In this document: positions 1 through 12,444 of the stretch, in pieces
Numbering within the stretch: the stretch's first letter is position 1
How the letters are laid out: every line of letters begins with the position of its first letter
Assembly: GCA_933207985.1 (NCBI GenBank)
Contig: OW240918.1
Coordinates: 18,227,878 to 18,291,877 of the forward strand
Direction: 5' to 3'
DNA: 64,000 nt
Origin: Pelobates cultripes
Taxonomy: Eukaryota; Chordata; Amphibia; Anura; Pelobatidae
Notes under the pieces: generated by a model
What the model saw: the letters and a program-made list of their open reading frames with translations, nothing else
Database searches by the model: none
Told to the model about the DNA's origin: nothing
Made by a program: the position numbers and the translations under genes

Positions 1-1279
1 TGTTATACTGGAAGAACTGTATATTAATGCACATGCCATCTTTACCATTAATGTGAAAAGAACTTAAGACCTCAAATAGTGCCGAAACGTCATACATTTC
101 ATGCATTATGCGTACCATCAGTCTCGAGTTTAATGGAAGTGTTGCAAATTTGGGATTACTGTCACACTGTCCTGGGTTTCGCCCAGATATGGGACACCAG
201 AGATCAAGTTCATGCAAGAAAAAGCTTGAATGAGTCATTAGACATGCTTGTACTGTGTGGCTAGCTCTGTAGACCTACCTCCATTATTGTGTGAACCCTT
301 CTCCTTTGGGGATTACCTGTGACTTATTGCAGCCACCTCATTGGCATTTCCTCTTAAGCCTGCACACCATTCTAGTTCCATATCTTCCAATGTTGGTAGT
401 TAAACATAATGTAATAAGAAATGCAGATTTTTTTCCTATTATTAATATATATTCTTTGCTTGTTTTTTATTAAGAGAATATTGTGTTATTAACATTAACA
501 ACAATGTTCTGTTTAGACACATTGCATACTCTGTATGTAACCAAACAGATGTTATTTGCTGTGTGAGTAGCTAATTTTTTTGTATACATGAAAAAAGAAA
601 AATAATGGTATTGTATTGCAGTCACCGAAAAATATCACCATTGCCATTTAATTATTGGTTATTGTTTGCCTTTGTGTATGCTACAATGGTTGGCACCTTT
701 TTACTCAATTTATTGGAAGTGCACTTTTTTACATGATTGTGATTATTCGTTATTTCTATGACAGTTCACTTAGGTGATTGTCTAATCCTAAAGACGAACC
801 GAACTCCAGTCCTCACACATTTGCAGTTTACGTACTTGAGGGAAAAAAACAAAGATTTGAAAAATATAATTAACTTATGCTTAATGATTCAAAATTAGAC
901 TTCAAACATCTAACAGAAAATTAAAGAAAAACTGAAAATTAAATTAAGATTCAGTTGTGATTTAAGCCTTGAAAGTTAATCAGTGCAACGGTTGATTGCT
1001 CTCCACGATTACACCTCTCTTGCTATCTAGTTCAATAAATTTAGATTAAAATGCCTGCAGAAAGGCTCCTCAAAATCTACTTGAAATGGTAGTTTCTGGT
1101 GATTAAACATAGTTTAGGTAAACTCTATATTCAAAATAAATAGCATTTTGTTACATGACTGCCATTCTAGACTTTAAAGTTAAAATATGTCCTATTAACT
1201 GACCGTTGATTGATTTTTCTTGGTTCTTGAGATTTAAACCCATGCACCTCCCTTAGAGCTGTGTATGCAGTGGTAGAAT
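1..1279. other. non-coding, nothing recognised
   Basis: AT-rich; two 60-codon open frames near the left edge lack any recognisable similarity or splice context. Confidence 0.6.
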
Positions 1280-1541
1280 AAATTAGAGGGGAAAATGTTT
1301 AAAAATAATTTCAGGAAGTATTACTTTACCGAGAGAGTAGTGGATGCATGGAATAGCATTCCAGCTCCAGTGGTAGAGGTTAACACAGTAAAGGAGTTTA
1401 AGCATGCATGGGAAAGGCATAAGGCTATCCTCGCTATATGATAAGGCCAGGGACTAATGAAAGTATTTAGAATATTGGGCATATTAGATGGGCTGAATAG
1501 GTGTTATCTGCCATCGCATTCTAAGTTTCGATGTTTATAGA
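1280..1541 (+). mobile_element. CR1-type LINE, 3' fragment
   Basis: Matches the 3' end of the CR1 copy at 12445-13282 (opposite strand): KNNFRKYYFTERVVDAWNSI, then a short 3' UTR and a degraded ATCTGCCATCGCATTCTAAG tail. It is 5'-truncated, as is normal for LINE copies, and older than the 12.4-kb copy, with many substitutions. Confidence 0.8.
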
Positions 1542-4500
1542 TTGCTAAATGAAAGGTGTGTACCCTTGTTTTTCCCCACAAATGCTATCTACTCTATCCA
1601 TGGACACTACATCATTTACTAAAAGTCAAGTAAATTACCAAATATTTTATATAATTTATATAAGTACTGTTAGATTTCAGTAAAAAAATAATGAAATATT
1701 AATAATATCAACATATTTAACCATAAAAGTTTAAGGTTGGTTGTTAATAGTTTCTAAATATGTCCTAAGATCTAGATGTTTTACTTAAGCATACTCATTT
1801 TAACTACATCAGAAAAAGAAAAGGTAGATTTGGCCTTACGTTAACACTGTGATTTTGGGTTACTGCAGCTCAACCATTAAGTTATCTGGCTTTGACCTTC
1901 TTCATCTCAGTAATGCTAAACTAAATCTCCTAAAACTATGTTTAAATTTCCAATGTTTGGAGACTCCTTCCATATAATGTTTTACTTCATAAATTTCCAG
2001 TTTCTTATACTTTGCCTTTATTTTAAATATATTTTTTATCAGACAGCAAATTGCTCTAAAACAAATGTAAATGTTCAAGGCCAATCTCTAAATTTGGATT
2101 TGAATTGCCTTAAGTATATTTTTGAATTCAATCATGTTCCCCAATTTGGATATTATATCAGAATTTTTATATTTGGATGTAAATTTAGAACTTAGAGGAT
2201 AATTTCCTCACTTCTTCAGTGTTATTACTACCTTTACCTGCAGAAAGCTTTTTGTCACAAAGAGGACCGATACTTTTTATTTCAAGGAATAAAAATGACT
2301 TTATTGAGTTTAAATTGTGCAGACTATCATCTTTATTAATGCTGAGGACAAAGTGCAAATCCAAAGTGATATGATCTCTGAAGTTGAAAGAACACATCAA
2401 TTATTTATACCTTGGTACATTTTGTCACAGAGAGCAATGTAGACAAAATTTGTAGATGTGAAATGGTAAGTGCTAGCGTGCCTGCAAAACAGAAACAAAC
2501 AATATGTCTCATTACAAATACTGTCAACATCAAAAGCTTTAGAAGTTAAATAGATGTATTATCATCAATCAACTAAATACAATATCATGCTAAGTAAAAT
2601 TTCACAATTACAACTGTCATGTAACTTCCATATATCAGCTATAAAAGTATATTGCTTCAAAATCTTGGTCCATATCTATTGTTAATGTTATGCAGTCTTA
2701 GTTTTATTCTAATTTTTGTTTTATAATGTAATGTCAAATATTTTATAATGTAATGTCAAACATTTGACCATAAAGCAAATATCGGTAAATGTATCAATGT
2801 TGCGCTAGTTCTCTTTAGTAAATGTAACATTGCAAAATTGTAATAATTGTTACCATGTCAGTATTTCTTAAAATGTAAATTGTTATTGTTTTAAGGTTAT
2901 GGATTTACAAGCATCCCTAAATGTTTTGCTCCCAGCTACATATGAATATAAATTCAAATATTTATCTTCAAAAATAGAATAAGAATATGGTATTATTAAA
3001 GTTCTTATTTTGTTCTGAAAATAATACAAACCAAAACATTAATAATTACAGTTTAGTAATATATATTTTATGACATTGCAACATATTTGCAATATGAAAT
3101 ATAATGGGTGGAGTATGTCAACATTGACATGAGGGGGGGGAAAAAGCTTTTATACGAAGTAAAACTGCTTCATGGCAAACCATGGGTAATGCAGAGGCAA
3201 TCTTTATTTAATAGATGTTGTGTTTCAGGCTAAAACATGCCTGGTGATAACAGGCACGGGGTTCTATTACAGGTGCAACTCCAATCTGGCTACATAGTAT
3301 CAAAGTGTGGGTTCCACTGAATAGAAAACAACACAGTACATTCCTGGGTAAGTATCACTCCAGTGAGAGTTGTCAGATAATGTAATTATACAAAGCCATC
3401 TACTCACAGTGTACTTTTTAAGAAGGTAGAGGCTTATAAAAGTCTTTGCTGCCTGATGAGCTTTCATTACCATACCTTGCATTGAATGGGTTAGAGAGTC
3501 TTAATTAATTCTGTTTTTTATTAAGGGGCTTATTTGTTTTTTGCTTTCAGCTTTTGTAGAGTAAAAAATAATATTCCCAATTAAGACTTCAACAGGTGAG
3601 TGTGAAATATTCTTTTAACAAAATGATTTGTTTTAACATGTTACACCATTCAGTTCTTTAATACTTATTCATGGCATGGATACTTTTTTTGTAGGGTGTT
3701 AGAGTTGAGGTGGGTTGTGGCTATGGGCTTGTGGACACCTAGCCACTGTGGTAGGTGAGGTTGAAATGCCACTGCGGTTAACAATGAAGTTTTATACAGA
3801 TCAGAAGTGGTGAGAAAGTGTCAGGTGAGAAAGTGTCACAGGTGGTTGAGGACCCTAGTGTTATCGTAAGTAAATTGTGTAACAGTGATCCATGGGATGG
3901 TGTCAGGGCACTCCACCCATGATAATCACTACAAGGAGGTGAAGTGGATATGATGCCTGAAGTTTTTGTTTATTTCCATTCATGATGATTCTACTCTCTG
4001 TGAATCATGATTTCCCACATCAACCTGCAGTGATTGCTCTCACGTGGACCAGAATGCAGTTCCTTTATTTTTCAGATTACCATGTAGGTGACTACAAGAT
4101 TATCTCTTAATGACACTCCATTTTTGATTATAATCTTTAAGTGATAAGATGGCATTTGTCTGTCAATGAACTTTAATTGGTTAAATTAAATTACAAAACA
4201 CCAGCACTTAAGGAATTATAAGGAGAACCGGATCATTTCCCAAAGAACAGCTCCTCCAATATGAATGATTTGAATTAAATAGAAATGCATTTCAATGCTA
4301 CTCCAATTATTACTACAAGATTATTTTCCATGAAAGTTCCATAATGATAAGTACCAGTTTATAAAATACACTTTCATTGTAGTGCAAGTGAAACAAAAAC
4401 ATTATTGCAACAAGTGTACAAAGAATAATGAAAAACAAAAGAAAAATAGAAAAAAGCTATAAAAATACCCTAAAATTATTCTCTTCTGAAGAGAAGTGAG

Positions 4501-4842
4501 ACATCCTTGTGAATATATTCTGATTCCTTGTATTTGTTTGTTTTTTCATTTATTACTCACTTTTCACTTGATCTTTGAATTAAAAATCAACATTTAGTGA
4601 CTCTCCTGTAGCCATTAATCACTTTTTTACCATAAATCATCTTGTTTATTTGGCATCACCGTAAAAATTCAGAACATGACCCCGAACCCTGAATGTTCAG
4701 CATTTTGGTTGGCCCATGATTTGTGAATTCGGCTGATTACCTGATAGGCCAAGTTCATCTGAATTGCGGTAAGGCCAAAAATGAATATCCAAGTCTAGTA
4801 ATCAGCCCGCCCACTTAAATATAAAGTTTATTTATCATTGTA
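1542..4842. other. non-coding, nothing recognised
   Basis: AT-rich single-copy-looking sequence. A 28-base local duplication, TATTTTATAATGTAATGTCA, occurs around 2727-2760. No exon-like open frames with splice sites were seen. Confidence 0.55.
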
Positions 4843-5060
4843 TATATGTATTATTATTTATAAAGCATCAACAAATTCCGTAGCGCTGTACAATGGGTGG
4901 ACTAACAGACACATATTTGTAACCTGACGAGTTGAAAACACAGGAACATAGGGATTGAGGGCCCTGCTCAATGAGCTTACATGCTAGAGGGAATGGGGTA
5001 TAGTGACACAAAAGGTAAAGGCATGGTAGATTGCCAGGATAATATTCACTGAGGGTTTAG
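4843..5060 (-). mobile_element. L2-type LINE tail
   Basis: On the minus strand it contains GTTAGTCCACCCATTGTACA followed by GCGCTACGGAATTTGTTGAT and a TTTATAAATAATAATA tail. It matches the 3' end of the L2 fragment at 23575-23990. Non-coding 3' UTR only. Confidence 0.65.
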
Positions 5061-5958
5061 TGGTTTGTTTTGATGACAGAAATTGATTCATTTATAAATC
5101 AGTCTTGTTATACTCCCCAACTGTTAATCATATAACTGGTTCTACTACTTAGTGGTTTGTTAAGCTCAGGGGAACTAGGTTCATGATACAGACAATTGCC
5201 CAGAGCACTTGCCTTGTAAAAACGTACCATTGAGCTGCATTGTGAAGTCTTTGGTTGAACAGCCACAGAAGGACGGGGCTGGGGACGAAGGAGAGGGCTT
5301 GCAAAGGCTGCAGACAGGAAATCAAGAAATCTGCAGCTCTTTACATTTGTTTTTAGTTATGCATGCAATTAAAAAAAAATGCATAATAAAATGCATACAT
5401 GTTTTCATTAGATAACTTTACGAAATTTGTATTTTTTTAGAAAGGTTTTTTTTTAATGTCTCTTACAGCGCCATTGTGAGAACAAAGTAGTTAAAATTAT
5501 TAGCTTTTCTGAAATACAATCATTGTATTACACATTTTTTCCATATTTTATTTTATACTTTTTCATATATTGGAAATTTGCAGTTGGTGAATTCAGAATA
5601 AAAAAGTCCAGATAAAATTATTATGGCTAAATAACAGATTTTCTGCAAGTTAGTTTAGTCATAAGATATGCAAATCTATGCAGTTCAATCTATGTTTATT
5701 ACTGTGATCGACATAGTTTAACCATTAGCAATATATTTCCATTTTTTCCATTTATGAGAAGGTTTAATCTTAGCCCATCCTGATGGCAAATACCTTTGCA
5801 TTAAATAAAATACTTACATTAAATCAGGGCTTGAAAGTCAATTAATACATTTCAAAAAGATAATCTTGTCAAACTTTGAACATTTTTTTAATGACCAGAC
5901 TCAAGCATTTTAAAATTATTCAATTTTAGGGGTATCTGATTATTCTTCCTATTAGCAT

Positions 5959-5997
5959 TGTTATGGGCAAATGTAAATATTACAAGTTTTAGAATGA
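5959..5997 (+). repeat. remnant of the 5' LTR (39 bp)
   Basis: TGTTATGGGCAAATGTAAAT and the next 19 bases match the LTR start exactly and then stop. It is preceded by GCAT, the same four bases that follow the 3' LTR. Confidence 0.8.
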
Positions 5998-6744
5998 GTG
6001 CTTTCTTAACTCACTTTTAGAAATAATAATACAAATTCTAATCATCTTAAGCTACATCCAACAGCCACTGAAAAATATACTTAAACAATTAAGATTCACA
6101 TTGTTAAGCATCCAATCTCACGAATGTAGCTTTCCACAATGGCTGTCAGATCTTGGTTAAAAAAAAAAAAAAAAATGTTTTCTAAGACAATTTTTGGGTG
6201 TTTCTGGTATTTTAAGCCACTAATAATTGTAGTTATTATATTTACTAATTATAACTTAGGGAATAAGTTGTCTTCTCCCTAACAGGACAAAGAAAGATAA
6301 TTAACGTCATATTTCCAATTATCAACTATTCTAAATATATTGAGAGATTTTGAATAAAGGAGTATTTTTAACATTTAAAGAGAATGTAATTTTACATACC
6401 ATTGTGAACAAAGGTGGTAAATATTTTGCTGCTTCAAATTATCCTTATATATCTAAATCATATACAAGGGTGTTTATCTTTAAAACAAAACACTAGAAAG
6501 ATTAACTATGTTACTATTTCATCTATCATTATTATACAAACTATAACAAATGAAAAGATTTTTCCACAGATTTGACCTGTGAACATTTTTAGCACAACAG
6601 CACCTGATGTCAGTGAGATGTCTATCACTGAGATATTACAAAGATTCCAATACAGCAAAAAGAGGCGATCTTGAGGATCCACTTCGATTGCTGTATCAAC
6701 AAAACATTTACTATAATGGGATCTATGTCACTTAAGACAATGTC

Positions 6745-7350
6745 TTGGAAATGCTGTCAATTAATTTATTCCGTAAAAGAATATCAGAGAGTATCCAATC
6801 TATACACATCATAAACGGTGTAAAAATGTTTCATGGAAAAAACAAACAAAATAAAAAGCAAAGACAAAAGACAAAGACAAAGACCAACACCATCACCACG
6901 GTGATAACAGATGATGCTGATTCAATATCTGCGACCAATTCTATCCAAATATTTGGAAAGCTGGACTCTACAACCTATACTATACAACAAATACCCGGGT
7001 ATTCTACAAACACAACCTCCAGCAATGTATCTAAGGAATGTAAACTTCTACAGGCCTTTAAAGACTTTGGATTACAAATACAATTACTATTTTTAACTTT
7101 GGATTACAATTCGTATCCGGATCTATCCAAGAATATCTTACTCTGGAACCTGGTGTTCTTTTCAATTCTTTCCTAGACAAAAGCTTTGCTCATTTTAATC
7201 AACCACCTTTACAGGCAAAGATTACACTACGGATATTTTACTGTTACAACAATGATCAAAGATGCTGGGAGCACAAAAAACCTAAAGACAGTTGGAGAAC
7301 TTTGGTTCACTAATTTAAGGAAGAAATACGCTACAATGCCCACAGTTTAA
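6745..7350 (+). pseudogene. internal open-frame remnant of the LTR retroelement
   Basis: An open frame of 143 codons (6745-7176) continues in the same frame past one TAG to a TAA at 7348-7350, just before the purine tract. It has a Lys/Gln/Thr-rich segment, a Ser/Thr/Asn-rich segment (TNTTSSNVS) and a hydrophobic segment near the end of the first part. Position next to the 3' LTR would suit an env or accessory region, but no motif lets me assign a family. Its upstream portion is lost in the deletion. It may not be a protein-coding remnant at all. Confidence 0.35.
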
Positions 7351-7359
7351 TGGAGAGGG

Positions 7360-8275
7360 TGTTATGGGCAAATGTAAATATTACAAGTTTTAGAATGAAA
7401 TGTTGAATTTCTTAAACTGTGTACTTTGTCTTTAAGAGATATTGCAAACTGACAAGGTGTTAGAAATTGAACATATTGTTTTTCATAACTGTTTCTTTAA
7501 GCAATAACCTCGGTGCATAATATGTTTGCGCCATTTTGTCCCAGACGAATTACAATAACAATAATGCATAAACAAGCTTCAAGGCTATTCTACAACTCTT
7601 GCAGTACACAATATACTGTGGTAACCCCAAGTTAATGGAACTTCCCCAAATCTGGGAATCTCCCACTACTGTACACTTACGACTTAGTATAAACAACAGA
7701 TAACCTATTCAGACTTTAAGATGCCATCTTGAACTAAGTCAGGAAAATTTCCATGACGTATACACCCTTTAGTTATGGCCTTGTATGTTTGCCAAATTAA
7801 GGGAGGTCCTAAATTGAATAAAGTAAAAGAAGTGTTACTTTTTCATATTTGAACTACAGTAACCTTAAAATGGAGACACCTAAGGTATAAATAGGTGTAC
7901 TTTTAAATGTTAAGACACAGAGGAAAGACTTGGAGACAGACGCTGCTCCATCTTAAAATGACAGAGAGGCTGACATGATGACATGTTCAGAAGGGTATGT
8001 TAACCTAATAATGATATTTGCAAGCATGTCATTTAATCTTATAAACTCTGCTATAATGGATTTTATATTTTTATATAATAAATATCCAAAAGACAAAACG
8101 ATTGCTTCCAAGACAATCCTTATTTTATATTGTATTCTCAATTATTTACATATGTTAAATAGAGGATCTCTTACACTATATAAAATTATGGCTAAGATAT
8201 CTGTATGGTTAGCCCTACTAAGTTCTATGCTTTAAGACATTATAGTGGTAAATAAGGGAACCACCAGCGGTTACA
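7360..8275 (+). repeat. 3' LTR, 916 bp
   Basis: Starts TGTTATGGGC and ends GCGGTTACA. A TATAAATA box at 7886-7893 and AATAAA hexamers (for example in TTGAATAAAG near 7817) fit promoter and polyadenylation roles. It is the same length (916 bp) as the solo LTR at 22655-23570 and differs from it at a small number of bases. Confidence 0.88.
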
Positions 8276-9188
8276 GCATGGTGGATCTTATTTATTTGTA
8301 TTTATTTTTTTATTTTAATTTCCTATTTTGCACTATTAAATGAAATGACTCTATAACACATCTCCCCCTGCTTTATATTTGATACTGTGAGTAATACAGG
8401 ATAAGTATTAATTTGAAGATATACCCAAAGCTCATTTTTTAAGCAATCTAAGTCGATTGTTTACCCTTGGCATCGAATTGATTATTATTATTAACAATAA
8501 TAATATCTCCAATGAGACTTTAAATGTGCCAGATAACTTTATAATGATGTCCTGGCAGTTATCACTGTGACCAATAACAGATATATATTAAATGTATATT
8601 AAGTAGTATTCTATACTGGTAAGAAGAGGCCGGTCCTTTCACAGCTGTTAAACATCTGTAAAAATATCTGTAAAAACCCCAACATATATCAGATTGGGGA
8701 AAATAATACATAGTTACAACTTGCCATCCATTCTTTCACAGAATCGAAAAACAGAGTACAAGAGAGAAGATATTAAATTAATGTATCTGGAATATCATAT
8801 ATATCATGAGTTTAATATTGAGTAGTTTTTCCCTCCTAGTGCTTTTTTTTATAATTTGTCAACACTGAAAACTTAAGAAAATTTGCTTTTACAACAACCA
8901 CACCCGCCTTGTGGGTATAACATTTATTTTATGTAAACTGTTGGACTGTGGTTGAGAATAGTCCCAGAGTCAGAATAAAACATTGATGAATTTGCAATAA
9001 ATGTACATGGATTTAAACTCTAAAGTCCAGTGAGCATTTTCCTTTTTTGCTGTGTACCTACCTAGCCAGATTTTGCACAGTGGCAGCTTAAGACATAGAA
9101 AACAGGATCTTTGGACATGTTCGATATATAGATATTCCAAAAAAGTAGCACTCAGACGAATTATAATGAAGAGATAATACTGCTTTAA

Positions 9189-9269
9189 TTCAGCAATTGG
9201 TGCAAATAAAATCACATTAAAAAATTTAGATAGACTGAAACATTCATTTTCTTTGCACCAATTGCTGAA
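9189..9269. repeat. inverted repeat, 18-bp perfect arms
   Basis: TTCAGCAATTGGTGCAAA (9189-9206) and TTTGCACCAATTGCTGAA (9252-9269) are exact complements around a 45-base loop. Pairing extends imperfectly outward (TACTGCTTTAA with TAAAACCAGCA). Possibly a small foldback element; no target duplication identified. Confidence 0.7.
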
Positions 9270-9414
9270 TAAAACCAGCATTATTTTTTTTAAAATTATA
9301 AACACTTTGAGCACGCCTCTTATTATGGCAGCGGTGAAGCGCCAAGGTACTGCACTATTTATGTAGTGGAGTGCTAATTACTCCTACAATTATTATTTCT
9401 ACTACTAAAATTAA

Positions 9415-9442
9415 TAACAATAATAATAATAATAATAATAAT
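9415..9442. repeat. (AAT)n microsatellite
   Basis: AATAATAATAATAATAATAA run; possibly the tail of an unrecognised LINE fragment. Confidence 0.85.
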
Positions 9443-10468
9443 ATCAAAACACCCTAGCAGGTCCCTGGATATTGATATTAGTACTCATGTGAGCAGTATT
9501 TCCTTTATTTACCATTTAAAAGCCTGAAAAGCTGAGTTTGAATATGTGCTATAATGACTACAGCTTATAAAATACTCAAATCAATCAAATCAGCTTTAAA
9601 TTTTCAGAAATGTATCCAACGTGAACCTGTGCATTAAAGAAACAAGTTTGCATGCTCAGCCATTCACATTATTGCCATGCAATTTATAAACAGAACCTAT
9701 ATTCCAAGTCTGGAGCTCCTTATAATATGCATTTTTCTATTATATAGAAGTAGATTAGGGCTTTGTATCAATATGAATTGTATATCACTGAATTAAGAAT
9801 AATGTTTTTCATCTGAAGTCATGCTGCTTTAAACAATTCTCCCTCCTCAATTCATTAAGGCAGGCTTAGACTTTGCCAAATGCCAAGGCATCACAAAACC
9901 ACTATGAATGATTAGAGATTTCTTACTGAGAAGTCTTTTCAATCACTTTTGCTTTCTTGCACTTTCTCCTTCTTGCCTTATGAACGGCACTAAGTACACA
10001 ACTATATCTAGGTTAATTTAAAAGAAAATCCTGTATTTGATTGCTAGGTTGGCTTTTTAAAGATATGACTAAGTTTTACCACCTTGAGATGACTTTCAAG
10101 GTCGCATTTCAAAAAGGAGTCAGTAAAATGTAAAGTACTGCATAATATGTCTTATATCTATAAATCTTTTAGAGAAAGTGGGTATTAAATGTAAGATCAA
10201 GATCTACCGAGTTTCAAAATATATAAAAAAAATCTTTAACTTATAAATCTAGTTACTAATATATCAATACTAACAGATACTTTGACCAGAATCCGTTCTG
10301 AATGATTTGAGAGAAAATTCAAAGTACATTTTAAATTGAAGGTCAAAATAGCCAAAATGGAAAAATTATCGTATTTAGCTATGCTTTCAGTTAGGCTACT
10401 CTGGCTTTAAATTTAAAATTCACTTTAAATTCCCTTTCAATTCTCACCCTTTAAATGTAAACTATAAT

Positions 10469-10530
10469 TTAAAATAACACTATAGTGTTAGGAATACAAA
10501 CATGTATTCCTAATGATATAGTGATCATGT
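10469..10530. repeat. short fragment of TTAA-type foldback element
   Basis: TTAA followed by a hairpin, CACTATAGTGTTAGGAATAC, whose arms re-pair around AAACATG (GTATTCCTAATGATATAGTG). The layout equals the left end of the 10648 element, with different arm sequence. Confidence 0.55.
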
Positions 10531-10647
10531 CTTCCCCACATTTGTCATGAATCCACTAATCCCTAACCCGTTTTTCAACACAAACACCTATCTAAGTAAA
10601 GTTGTGTTACTTTACACAATGCACAATCATTTATATACCTTACCTAC

Positions 10648-11150
10648 TTAAAGGATCACTAGAGTGTCAGGAAAACAAACTTGTTTTCCTGACACTATAT
10701 AACCCTTAGGACCCCCCCACCCTCAAGGCCCCCTCCCGCTGGGTTGAAGGGATTAAAACCCCTTCAATTACTTACTTTAATCCAGCGCCATGCTACCTCG
10801 GCGCTGGTGACCTTTCCTCCCACTCCTACATCAGCTACCGAGTGGAGCGGAATGCGCATGTGCAGCCAGAGCCACACGAGCATTAAAAACGCCCATAGGA
10901 AAGCATTTCTCAATGCTTTCCTATGGACTTTCTGCACGCTGAATGCGATTTTCACATTCAGGGTCGCAGAAGTGCCTTCAGCGGCTGTCAGGAAGACAGC
11001 CACCAGAGGCTGGATTAACCCTGCAATGTAAACATAGCAGTTTCTCTGAAACTGCTATGTTTACATCTGAAGGGTTAAAACCTGGGGGACCTGGTACCCA
11101 GACCACTTCATTGAGCTGAAGTGGTCTGGGTGACTATAGTGGTCCTTTAA
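10648..11150. mobile_element. TTAA-flanked non-autonomous element, 503 bp
   Basis: Bounded by TTAA on both sides, with inverted ends AGGATCACTAGAG and its near match CTATAGTGGTCCT. Inside are two hairpins: GTCAGGAAAACAA/TTGTTTTCCTGAC near the left end, and a GCAGTTTCT/AGAAACTGC-centred one at 11036-11067. A further subterminal palindrome, CCAGACCACTTCA/TGAAGTGGTCTGG, lies near the right end. TTAA targeting suggests the piggyBac superfamily; that is inference. It has no coding capacity: the 95-codon and 79-codon frames that overlap on opposite strands follow the palindromic structure. Related copies are at 10469, 30826, 41528 and 53376. Confidence 0.75.
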
Positions 11151-12444
11151 TTCTAGAAAGTAAAATACACCCACCATCATCAATAATATGTAACACTCCC
11201 AACTGGAATTGAGAAATTACTGACAGGGTTATTCACTGAAGTGAGATACAAAGATATTTAATATTTTCAAATTAATAGTTTAAAGTCAAACGTGTGGGGG
11301 TGGGTGAGGGCAGAGGGTGGTAATAAAGTATGTGAGTATGTAAGGAGGTCAAAGAGTTCTGACTGGCTAATCACACCCCTCAATACTTGCCTGGGAATTT
11401 TCCCAGGCAAGTCTAGAAATAAGTAAAACTTACCTGCCAAAGCTCTCTGATTGGTTGGCTTACAAGCTGACCAATGAGAGTGCTATGATGGAATTTGCAT
11501 ATCATGTGAAAGGGTTTTTCCCACTGTGGAAGCTCAGTCTACTCAAAACAATCGTGAAGATAGATTATTTTTATTGTGTAGTGTTTTTTTTTTTTAATTT
11601 TTTTGCTTTCTGGTTAGCTGGCAAGAGTAGGTAGGGTATTTTCATTGGTAAGGGGCTTGGAGACTAAATTGGGGCAATATTTTGTTTTTGTGTCAATGAA
11701 TGAAATTCCGACATCGCTAACTGCATGTTGTGTTGCAGCTTTTAGCAGATAACTCCCTAATTTGATACCCTTATGTGGGATTGCCATTTTAAGAGTACCT
11801 AATTAGATAGCTATTTAGAAGATATATCCCTTATTTAGTATCATTGGCTACCTGTCTGACAGCCACAAGTAGGCATGAACATTGAAAAATATAAACTGTG
11901 CCATGTCTTAAAAATAACACTGTTCACAGCAGCAACACTGTAAGGGCAGTATGTACACCCCAAAATTATTTAATTACATTAAATGATTTTAATGCTTACT
12001 TTAACCCATAGTAAATATTGAAGTTTTGCTAATTAACCATCATTTGTAGGCAACACAAAGGGCAACCTCACATTCTGAAACACTTTTATTATGTAGCTAA
12101 ATATAACACATGTCTGATGTGAAACCCTCACGTGAAATAAAGGTTTTCATGACATAAACCTGCAATTCAAACCTTTCTAAAATGCTCTACTTACTCAAAT
12201 GCCAGCTGTTTAGTCTGCTTTCAGTCTTCATTTTAGTTAATAAACATGTCCTTGACACATTACTTTTTTCCTCTATTTTAAACCTTCACAACTATTGCAT
12301 CCATTTTAATTACGTTCATAAGCTCTGTAATCTCGGGGAGCAAAGTAAAAGAAAATAAGTTGTATCATAGAGGTCTTAGAATTTCAATTGTTTGTGTTGT
12401 GATATTTGTTTTTTTAATATCAAAGGAGACAGTGAATACATGTT
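11151..12444. other. non-coding, nothing recognised
   Basis: Contains a small palindrome CTTGCCTGGGAATTTTCCCA GGCAAG at 11387-11412, and a GACCAATGAGAG/CTCTGATTGG pair near 11445-11480. No gene evidence. Confidence 0.55.

Larger units (their letters stand above)
5959..8275 (+). mobile_element. LTR retroelement (endogenous provirus) with deleted 5' LTR
   Basis: The first 39 bases (5959-5997) equal the first 39 bases of the full LTR at 7360-8275, then jump into unrelated internal sequence. The same 4 bases, GCAT, flank the outer edges (5955-5958 and 8276-8279), as a target duplication would. The LTR has canonical TG...CA ends (TGTTA...TTACA), and a purine-rich tract TGGAGAGGG directly precedes the 3' LTR at 7351-7359. 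I infer one insertion that later lost most of its 5' LTR, the primer-binding site and gag-pol by internal deletion. About 1.36 kb of internal sequence remains, without recognisable enzymatic domains. Confidence 0.8.
8276..10468. other. non-coding, apart from the 9.2-kb inverted repeat and (AAT)n
   Basis: No coding similarity. The 114-codon minus-strand frame at 8970-9314 spans the inverted repeat and reads as chance. Confidence 0.55.

Noticed and set aside
8970..9314. 114-codon minus-strand frame
   Set aside because: Spans an inverted repeat and shows no recognisable protein similarity.
10744..11031. Overlapping 95-codon (+) and 79-codon (-) open frames
   Set aside because: Both lie in the palindromic TTAA-flanked element; their mirrored sequences (AFLNAFLWTF / AFRNAFLWAF) come from hairpin symmetry.
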